DNA of 64,000 nucleotides. Source: Candidatus Lindowbacteria bacterium RIFCSPLOWO2_12_FULL_62_27 (GTDB lineage: Bacteria > Lindowbacteria > 2-12-FULL-62-27). Positions within the stretch are counted from its first letter, which is position 1; each line of letters begins with the position of its first letter. Location: assembly GCA_001784175.1 (NCBI GenBank), contig MFPR01000011.1, positions 19,091 through 83,090 on the forward strand, given 5' to 3'. The notes beneath the pieces are model-generated. The model was not told where the DNA came from. It saw only the letters and a program-made list of their open reading frames with translations, and ran no database searches. Both the position numbers and the translations under genes were made by a program. Below, in pieces: positions 54,058 through 64,000 of this stretch.

Positions 54058-55517
54058 TGGGTCGCGAGGGCTTCCTGCGCGGCGTCGATCCTGAGCAGCG
54101 TTTCGGTCCGGCCCAGGAGCGCGGCCGACTGGAAAATCGGCGGCGAAACGGACTTGCCGGTCAGCATGACCCGGATGGCCTGGCCGACCTCCTTGAACTT
54201 GAGGCCGCCGCGCTCGGAAAAGTCCCGGAAAAATATCTCCATTGACTCGCCTTCAAAATCGGCCAGCGCCTCGAATTCCCGCCGGATCTTTTCGACCAGG
54301 TCCTTCCGGCCTTCCAGAAATTTCTTGAACGCCTGCTCGTCGTACGTTTTCGGGCGTACCCAGAAAAACCGGACATAGTCCGCGATCTCGGCCAGCGTGT
54401 CGCCGCGCTCGCCGTTTACTTTCAGCATCGCGCTCAGGTCCGCCGTCGACGGCGGAGTCTCGCCGCGCCGCGTCAGATAATCGGCCAGGAGCCGCGCCCG
54501 CGCTTCCGGCGGCCCGCCGTGGACGTGCTTGCCGTTGAGGAAGCGAAGCTTCGTCAGATCAAACACGGCGGCGGCGGTGCCGACGCGGTCCAGCGAAAAC
54601 GCGCGGATGAGTTCGTCGCGGCCAAGGATTTCCCTGCCCTCTGGATGGCTCCAGCCGAGCAGCGCCAGAAAGTTCAGGACCGCGTCCGGCAAAAAACCGG
54701 CCTCCCGGTACTCGAGCACGTTCTCCGCGCCCTCCCGTTTCGACAGGCGCTTGCGGTCGGACCCCAGAATCAGCGGGATGTGGACGTAGGTCGGGAGTTT
54801 CTCGCCGAGGGCCTGATAGATCACGATCTGTTTCGGCGTGTTGTCGAGGTGGTCGTCCCCGCGGATGACGTGCGTCACGCCGGCGGCGATGTCGTCGCAG
54901 ACGACCGCGAGATGATAGAGCGGCCGGCCGTCGCCTTTCATCACAATGATGTCGTCCAGATCCTCCTCACGCAGCGTGATCGTCCCGTGCAGAAGGTCCT
55001 GATAGGTGATCCCGCCGGCCGGCGTCGGAGACGCCGGCACTTGGGGCGCCGGAGGCGCTGATCCGGCCGGTTTGATCACGCGCACCACGAACCGCTCGCC
55101 GGCCGCCGCCCGGCGGTCGGATTCGGCATGGTCCAGCCGCCGGCACGTCCTGTCGTACCGGTAGGGCTTCCCCTGCGTCCGCATCGCCACGCGCTTGGCT
55201 TCCAGACTCTCCTCCGTGCAGAAACACCGGTAGGCGGCGCCTTGCTCGAGGAGCCGCTCGGCGGTCTGGCGGTGGATGCCGGCGTTCCGGCTCTGATAAA
55301 CGATTTCGCCGTCCCAGTCGAGCCCCAGCCACTTCATCGCGGCGATGATCTGGTCCGCGTATTCAGCCCGCGACCGCTCCCGGTCCGTGTCCTCGATCCT
55401 CAGCAAAAATTTCCCGCCCTGAGCGCGCGCGAACAGAAAATTGAACAGCGCCGTCCGCGCGCTGCCCACGTGCAAGGTCCCGGTCGGCGACGGCGGAAAC
55501 CGCGTGATGATCGTCAT
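54051..55517 (-). CDS. gltX: Glutamyl-tRNA synthetase
   Basis: Charges tRNA-Glu (and possibly tRNA-Gln). The 488-residue class I enzyme begins at TRFPPSPTGTLHVGSARTAL (HIGH-type motif), contains LLRIEDTDRERS, GDDHLDNTPKQIVIYQAL and the KMSKS-like DRKRLSKREGA, plus a C-terminal anticodon-binding domain. An insertion with SAPPAPQVPASPTPAG near residue 170 is low-complexity and unusual. The start overlaps rpiA as ATGA; the stop TGA lies inside the 52-bp palindrome. Whether it is discriminating cannot be judged, as no gatCAB or glnS is in the window. Confidence 0.96.
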   Translation of the reverse strand: MTIITRFPPSPTGTLHVGSARTALFNFLFARAQGGKFLLRIEDTDRERSRAEYADQIIAAMKWLGLDWDGEIVYQSRNAGIHRQTAERLLEQGAAYRCFCTEESLEAKRVAMRTQGKPYRYDRTCRRLDHAESDRRAAAGERFVVRVIKPAGSAPPAPQVPASPTPAGGITYQDLLHGTITLREEDLDDIIVMKGDGRPLYHLAVVCDDIAAGVTHVIRGDDHLDNTPKQIVIYQALGEKLPTYVHIPLILGSDRKRLSKREGAENVLEYREAGFLPDAVLNFLALLGWSHPEGREILGRDELIRAFSLDRVGTAAAVFDLTKLRFLNGKHVHGGPPEARARLLADYLTRRGETPPSTADLSAMLKVNGERGDTLAEIADYVRFFWVRPKTYDEQAFKKFLEGRKDLVEKIRREFEALADFEGESMEIFFRDFSERGGLKFKEVGQAIRVMLTGKSVSPPIFQSAALLGRTETLLRIDAAQEALATQK

Positions 55518-56206
55518 GATCTTTTCATCGTCCGCACGCCGCCCGCGCCGGCCACGATGACTTCGGTGGCCATCCCTACGAAGATCCCTGTTTCGACGAC
55601 GCCGACGATTCGCTTCAGTTCCAGTTCCATCGCATCGGGCCGGCCGATCCCCTCGGGCCAGCGGCAATCCAGAATGAAGTGATGCCCGTCGGTGAGAAAC
55701 GGTTTGCCGTCCGCCGTTTTCCGCAGAACGGGGTCGGCCCCCAGTTTCCGGATTTTCCCCGGCAGCACCTCCCAGCCAAACGGCACGACCTCCACCGGGA
55801 GCGGCGCCTTGGTGCCGAGCTTCTTCACGAGCTTGCTCTCGTCAACCACGATGATCAGCCGCCCGGATGCGCCCGCGACGATCTTCTCCCTTAGAAGCGC
55901 CCCGCCGAGGCCCTTGACCAGCGTCAAATCCGGCGATACCTCGTCCGCGCCGTCGACCGTCACGTCCAGCGCCGGGTGCGCCTCAAACGTCGTCAGCGGA
56001 ATGCCGACTTGGCGTGCCTGCTCCGCCGTCCGTTCCGAGGTCGGAATCCCCACAATGTTTCGCAGCGAGCCTTCGCGCAGCCGCCGCCCCACGGACTCGA
56101 CCACAAAATACGCGGTCGACCCCGTCCCCAGGCCCACCGCCATCCCATCCCGCAGCCCATCGACCGCCCGTTCGGCCGCCTCCCGCTTGAGTTTGTTGGT
56201 GTCCAT
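55514..56206 (-). CDS. rpiA: Ribose-5-phosphate isomerase A
   Basis: Interconverts ribose-5-phosphate and ribulose-5-phosphate. The 230-residue enzyme has AVDGLRDGMAVGLGTGSTAYFV, the catalytic/phosphate region TSERTAEQA, DVTVDGADEVSPDLTLVKGLGGALLREK (here cited as two adjacent motifs, DGADEVSP and KGLGGALLREK) and the terminal GIFVGMATEVIVAG strand. It is preceded by the DUF502 gene 4 bp away and couples to gltX by ATGA. All motifs and length match RpiA and not RpiB. Confidence 0.97.
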   Translation of the reverse strand: MDTNKLKREAAERAVDGLRDGMAVGLGTGSTAYFVVESVGRRLREGSLRNIVGIPTSERTAEQARQVGIPLTTFEAHPALDVTVDGADEVSPDLTLVKGLGGALLREKIVAGASGRLIIVVDESKLVKKLGTKAPLPVEVVPFGWEVLPGKIRKLGADPVLRKTADGKPFLTDGHHFILDCRWPEGIGRPDAMELELKRIVGVVETGIFVGMATEVIVAGAGGVRTMKRS

Positions 56207-56210
56207 GTTT

Positions 56211-56804
56211 CTACAGTTTCGCCGTCATCCGTATGTCCGGCCCCGCCACGCCGCAGGAGGCCATGAGCTTGATCATCTCCTCAAACGTCATGTCCAGCTC
56301 GATGAGCGCATCGCGCCGAGCCAATACGACGACGCCGAGGTGGAGATGGTTGGACGGGATGAAGACGTTGACCATTTCGGCGTCTCCCATGCGATCCACC
56401 TGCTCCTTGACCAGAAATCCATACGTGTGCGTGCCGGGCGCCGGATATTCCACCAGCACGGGTTTGCCGAACGTTTTGCGGCCGTCCTCGCCGAACGGCC
56501 CCAGAAGCTGTTTGACGCCGGAATAGATCGTCCGCACCACCGGGATTCGCTCGATGAGAATGTCGGTCCACCGCAGAAAATTCTTTCCGAAAAACGTCCG
56601 AGTGGCGAGGCCCGACAGGTAGATCAGGACCACAAAGAGCAGCAGCCCCAGGCCGGGAATCCGCACCTCCAGCAGTTTGGACAGCGCGTTGCCCAAAATC
56701 CCGTCGGTGAACCGGAACAGAATCTGCATCACCTTGAACGTCACCACCAGCGGCACCAGCACGACGATGCCGGCAAACAGGGTCTTGCGAAGATGGATCA
56801 GCAT
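56211..56804 (-). CDS. DUF502 membrane protein
   Basis: A 197-residue inner-membrane protein. Two membrane segments (LFAGIVVLVPLVVTFKVMQI and IPGLGLLLFVVLIYLSGLA) are followed by a conserved soluble part: RTIYSGVKQLLGPFG, FGKPVLVEYPAPGTHTYGFL, VFIPSNHLHLGVVVL and an end motif MKLMASCG-like (MIKLMASCGVAGPD). This is DUF502, often found near envelope or transport genes, function unknown. The start at 56804 is chosen because a promoter ends 7 bp upstream; the longer frame to 56897 would overlap the rRNA promoter and lacks conservation. Confidence 0.9.
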   Translation of the reverse strand: MLIHLRKTLFAGIVVLVPLVVTFKVMQILFRFTDGILGNALSKLLEVRIPGLGLLLFVVLIYLSGLATRTFFGKNFLRWTDILIERIPVVRTIYSGVKQLLGPFGEDGRKTFGKPVLVEYPAPGTHTYGFLVKEQVDRMGDAEMVNVFIPSNHLHLGVVVLARRDALIELDMTFEEMIKLMASCGVAGPDIRMTAKL

Positions 56805-56811
56805 CGTCCGA

Positions 56812-56840
56812 GTTATGACTTGTCCCCGCCGAACATTCAA
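56812..56840 (-). promoter_or_regulatory. Promoter of the DUF502-rpiA-gltX transcript, leaderless type
   Basis: On the minus strand, -35 TTGAAT (56835-56840), 17 bp and -10 CATAAC (56812-56817) are followed after 7 bp by ATG 56804. No Shine-Dalgarno is present. The spacing decides the DUF502 start. Confidence 0.55.
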
Positions 56841-56890
56841 GGGAGCGGGCGGCGGCTCGGCGGCGCGGCCAAAAAACCGCCATTTTGTGC

Positions 56891-56919
56891 TTGACATTCG
56901 GTTTCCGCGGTGTCATCAT
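56891..56919 (+). promoter_or_regulatory. rRNA operon promoter
   Basis: A perfect -35 TTGACA (56891-56896), 17-bp spacer and -10 CATCAT (56914-56919) lie about 335 bp before the mature 16S 5' end. It is divergent from and close to the DUF502 promoter. It is the only perfect TTGACA box I noted in the window. Confidence 0.65.
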
Positions 56920-57045
56920 CGTGACCCTGCGATAAAGGCGAATACTCTGCACGCGCTAGAGAGTAGTTTGGCGCCCGCAAGCGACAGGTACGGTGTGCTG
57001 ACGCGCGGAGGACTTTTTGCCTGTCGCTGATTCGCGGAGTTTGAC

Positions 57046-57057
57046 CGCTCTTTGAAA
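57046..57057 (+). promoter_or_regulatory. boxA antitermination element in rRNA leader
   Basis: CGCTCTTTGAAA closely matches the NusB/NusE-binding boxA consensus TGCTCTTTAACA and lies in the 16S leader. A second copy occurs in the 16S-23S spacer. The rest of the leader (56920-57253) contains the pre-16S stem arm and a GC-rich hairpin at 57212-57231, and I see no gene in it. Confidence 0.65.
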
Positions 57058-57071
57058 AGAATATAAGGATA

Positions 57072-57091
57072 GCCTACAGAAGCTCTGACCC
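57072..57091 (+). other. 5' arm of the pre-16S processing stem
   Basis: This 20-base segment, ending in CTGACCC, pairs with 58864-58882 beyond the 16S 3' end, with only a small internal mismatch (CTCT opposite GGA). It is the expected RNase III stem that loops out pre-16S rRNA. Confidence 0.7.
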
Positions 57092-57253
57092 ATCCCGCAT
57101 TGCGGGATGTGTGCGCGGGTTCCCGATTGGGAATCCGAGTTTCAAGTTCGGAGCAGGACAACGAACATTTGGAGCCAACAAGCACTCCAAATCGAAAAGC
57201 GATCACTTTCCCGGCCGCCCTCGGGCGGCCGATGGTGATAAACACATGCTTTT

Positions 57254-58815
<1,562 letters not shown>

Positions 58816-58863
58816 CTAAGGAGAATCGTTCACTCCTCCGGGAGTGAACACCCCCCGCGCACG

Positions 58864-58882
58864 GGGTCGGACTTCTGTAGGC
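58864..58882 (+). other. 3' arm of the pre-16S processing stem
   Basis: This segment is complementary to 57072-57091 in the leader. Just upstream, GTTCACTCC and GGAGTGAAC (58828-58849, loop TCCG) form a separate perfect hairpin between the 16S 3' end and this arm. Confidence 0.7.
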
Positions 58883-58907
58883 GTCCTTTTTTTCTAAATT
58901 TTGATGG

Positions 58908-58980
58908 GGGGCTGTAGCTCAGCTGGGAGAGCACCTGCTTTGCAAGCAGGGGGTCGCCCGTTCGAATCGGGTCAGCTCCA
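58908..58980 (+). tRNA. tRNA-Ala (TGC)
   Basis: A 73-nt cloverleaf with anticodon TGC at 58941-58943. The acceptor stem GGGGCTG/CAGCTCC includes the G3:U70 pair that marks alanine tRNA. The 3' CCA is not encoded (next bases TGA), so it must be added by a CCA enzyme. Confidence 0.97.
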
Positions 58981-58992
58981 TGATCCGGTTTC

Positions 58993-59064
58993 GGGCGCAT
59001 AGCTCAGTGGCAGAGCACAGTCCTGATAAGGCTGGGGTCGAAGGTTCGATACCTTCTGCGCCCA
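58993..59064 (+). tRNA. tRNA-Ile (GAT)
   Basis: A 72-nt cloverleaf with acceptor stem GGGCGCA/TGCGCCC, anticodon stem CAGTC/GGCTG and anticodon GAT at 59025-59027. CCA is not encoded. It lies 12 bp after tRNA-Ala; the order Ala-Ile is the reverse of the usual Ile-Ala arrangement. Confidence 0.97.
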
Positions 59065-59078
59065 TGATCAACAGATAT

Positions 59079-59090
59079 TGTTCTTTGACA
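59079..59090 (+). promoter_or_regulatory. boxA in the 16S-23S spacer
   Basis: TGTTCTTTGACA matches boxA, as usual ahead of the 23S gene, and resembles the leader copy at 57046. Confidence 0.6.
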
Positions 59091-59094
59091 ACAC

Positions 59095-59120
59095 CATAGT
59101 GTGTAAGTCTCCAAACACGG
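59095..59120 (+). other. 5' arm of the pre-23S processing stem
   Basis: Pairs with 62565-62589 over about 25 bp with a single-base bulge. It is a strong RNase III stem enclosing the whole 23S gene including its intron. Confidence 0.85.
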
Positions 59121-59170
59121 ATGGAAGTTTGGAAGTTTAGAGCCACAGGCAAACGCACTACATGTGCGTT

Positions 59171-62524
<3,354 letters not shown>

Positions 62525-62564
62525 ACCTTTTTTTTCTTTTCGCGACACTTGGCTCGGGTCGCAA

Positions 62565-62589
62565 CCGTGTTTGGGACTTACACACTATG
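62565..62589 (+). other. 3' arm of the pre-23S processing stem
   Basis: Complementary to 59095-59120. It lies in the 23S-5S spacer, which otherwise contains a T-rich run (62528-62540) and no tRNA. Confidence 0.85.
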
Positions 62590-62626
62590 TTTTTTACTCA
62601 CAGGATAATATTGATTTGAACACATG

Positions 62627-62747
62627 TGGCTTGGTGGCCACACCGATCGGGACACACCCGGATCCCATTCCGAACCCGGAAGTTAAGCCGATCAGGGCCG
62701 ATGGTACTCGGAGGGCAGCCTCCCGGGAGAGTAGGACGCCGCCAGGC
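62627..62747 (+). rRNA. rrf: 5S ribosomal RNA
   Basis: About 120 nt, recognised by CCCATTCCGAACCCGGAAGTTAAG and the GGTACTCGGAGGGCAGCCTCCCGGGAGAGTAGG region (both standard, quoted as landmarks CCGAACCCGGAAG and GGGAGAGTAGG). Helix I pairs TGGCTTGGTGG with CCGCCAGGC. The ends are approximate. Confidence 0.93.
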
Positions 62748-62758
62748 CTTTTTTTATT
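62729..62758 (+). terminator. Probable rRNA operon terminator
   Basis: The GC-rich 3' end of 5S runs into seven T residues (62749-62755) and a further T-rich stretch. No separate hairpin is present, so the 5S terminal helix itself would have to act as the terminator stem. Confidence 0.35.
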
Positions 62759-62780
62759 CTAGGAATGGAGCCAATTTCGC

Positions 62781-63866
62781 ATGCGGTTCGTTTCCGCTCA
62801 GATTAGCCTTCTTGTTTGCTTCTTGAACGTCACGGTTACTTCCACATGGGCCTTCGACTACTTCACAGGGCTAATGGCCATCAAGAAAAGCAAAACCGGA
62901 AGCGATTCCACGGAGATTTACGTTCTGGGAGGACAGGACCGAAACAATCCTTTCGACACATGCATTCTTCAGACAACTCTTCCCCTGCCTCAGACCGGCA
63001 AAAATTTTAAATTTCTGACGGGGTATTACAATGACGACCGCTACGCCGACCTGTATGTCATCCAGAAGAGTGGGACGGCATCGAAGAAAACCGAGGTCGG
63101 CGTACTGGATGGGAAAAGCAATTTTCAGACATGGCTTCTCCGTACGACCACTGCGTTGCCGGAGACGGGAGATAACGTCGAGTTTGGATTGGGACACTAC
63201 GGACGCCGAAGCGGTACGGGAATTGACATTGGATTCGACGGCCAATATCCAGATATCTTTATCATCAAGAAAAGCCAGACAGCTTCGAAAAAAACCGAGG
63301 TGAGCGTGTTGGAGGGGGAAAGTAACTTCCAGACATGGATCGTTCGTGATGCGCAGACTCCTTTGCCCGAGACCGGCGACAATTTTGAATTTTTAGTGGG
63401 TGGCTACAGGGCATCCCATCTGGTCGACCCGACATCGGCTCTCTATGCAATCCAAAAGGGTTCCACTGCTTCGAAAACCACCGAAGTAACGGTATTCCAA
63501 GGGCGAAATCCGGGGACATATTCAGATGCCCGGCCCTTTTGGCGCGTTCTTCTTGGTCCAACAAGCACGGCACTGCACGAGACGGGTGATCATTTCACTT
63601 TTTTGCTGGGATCTTTTTGGCCTCGGGGCCGGTATTACGACAATGCATTCGGAGGGTTGCGTCAGGAGGAACTTCATCAGGATATATACGTCGTAAAAAA
63701 AAGCGGCACGGGGACATATTCGACGGAAGTCCACATTTTGGATCCTGATTTCATCAACCATCTAAATGAATACAAGAAATGGAAACTCCAAAAAGGAACG
63801 CCGCTGCCCGAGACAGGAGACACGTATGACTATGATTTTGGGGTCTTCCGGTTTTCCTGTGGGTAA
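62781..63866 (+). CDS. Secreted beta-propeller-like repeat protein
   Basis: A 361-residue exported protein. The signal peptide (ISLLVCFLNVTVTSTWAF) is cleaved near residue 24. The rest is five to six repeats of about 55-65 residues with the pattern D-x-Y-V-I-KKSGTASKKTEV-x-VL, then a tryptophan- or glutamine-rich strand and ALPETGDNFEFLLGxY. Comparable repeats (KKSNTGTxSTEVHVL) occur in actinobacterial and fungal secreted proteins and resemble FG-GAP/VCBS propeller blades. It is markedly AT-richer (about half GC) than its neighbours and uses different codons, suggesting recent acquisition. A GGAG lies about 10 nt upstream of the ATG. No catalytic domain is attached; it may bind a ligand or surface. 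The 134 bases after it hold nothing I can identify. Confidence 0.8.
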   Translation: MRFVSAQISLLVCFLNVTVTSTWAFDYFTGLMAIKKSKTGSDSTEIYVLGGQDRNNPFDTCILQTTLPLPQTGKNFKFLTGYYNDDRYADLYVIQKSGTASKKTEVGVLDGKSNFQTWLLRTTTALPETGDNVEFGLGHYGRRSGTGIDIGFDGQYPDIFIIKKSQTASKKTEVSVLEGESNFQTWIVRDAQTPLPETGDNFEFLVGGYRASHLVDPTSALYAIQKGSTASKTTEVTVFQGRNPGTYSDARPFWRVLLGPTSTALHETGDHFTFLLGSFWPRGRYYDNAFGGLRQEELHQDIYVVKKSGTGTYSTEVHILDPDFINHLNEYKKWKLQKGTPLPETGDTYDYDFGVFRFSCG

Positions 63867-64000
63867 AAGAGAGGCATTTTATCGGGAGACGCGCCCCCTC
63901 TCCCGAGCCCTCTACCCCACATTCCCCCTTCTCGAATGTCGTCAACGTCATGGATCTGGGATGAACGATGTGAGGACTTTGAGCCGGAGGTATTCGTGAT

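Overview
The window is a high-GC (roughly 60-65%), densely packed bacterial chromosome segment ending in a complete rRNA operon. It carries about 45 protein genes, most separated by a few bases or overlapping as ATGA or GTGA. I cannot name the organism with confidence. The single-gene LL-diaminopimelate aminotransferase route, the argBDFGH-lysA-dapFAB-dapL supercluster, a class III FBPase, GTP-dependent PEPCK and a divergent 16S rRNA point to an uncultured candidate-phylum-type bacterium. PVC/Omnitrophota-like is my best guess, but it rests on synteny memory and not on a search.

Layout. 1-3.2 kb: a truncated amidotransferase (asparagine synthase type), a CAAX-type membrane protease and a YdcF-like protein. 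3.2-7.4 kb (minus strand): serS, a GAF sensor kinase and a sigma54-dependent response regulator, chained by overlapping stops and starts. 7.5-14 kb: GIY-YIG protein, class III FBPase, haemolysin III-like protein, ATP sulfurylase, DUF2225 protein, lipoprotein and TPR protein. 14-18.5 kb (minus): double-parvulin foldase, UvrD-like helicase, methyltransferase. 18.5-21.2 kb: CHASE-PAS hybrid kinase. 21.3-36.5 kb: the arginine-lysine-folate-wall operon argB-D-F-G-H, lysA, dapF-A-B, FAA hydrolase, dapL, folB, folK, a MerR-like gene, murI and lnt. 37-48.2 kb: COG0523 GTPase, pyruvate carboxylase, nadA, cyclophilin, MEMO-like protein, PEPCK, flavin reductase, DUF423 and a coiled-coil lipoprotein. 48.2-56.8 kb (minus): DUF502 protein, rpiA, gltX, glpK, a class I adenylate-cyclase-like protein and glpD. 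56.9-62.8 kb: rRNA operon 16S-tRNA-Ala-tRNA-Ile-23S-5S. 62.8-63.9 kb: an AT-richer secreted repeat protein.

How it fits together. Pyruvate carboxylase, PEPCK and FBPase form a gluconeogenic set. glpK and glpD feed glycerol into it, and an adenylate-cyclase-like gene lies directly between them. dapA, dapB, dapL, dapF and lysA make meso-diaminopimelate and lysine, with murI supplying D-glutamate, so the big operon serves both amino-acid and cell-wall synthesis.

Most notable: (1) a 340-nt ORF-less group I intron interrupts the 23S gene inside the peptidyl-transferase centre, with P1, P10, P3, P4, P7, P8 and P9 all readable; (2) a perfect 52-bp AT-rich palindrome built of TGATATCA units lies between gltX and glpK; (3) several genes have a promoter -10 box only 6-9 bp before the start codon and no Shine-Dalgarno, which suggests leaderless transcription; (4) a REPIN-like inverted hairpin pair is translated as the C-terminus of the FAA hydrolase; (5) the UvrD-like gene has no canonical start codon upstream of its conserved N-terminus.
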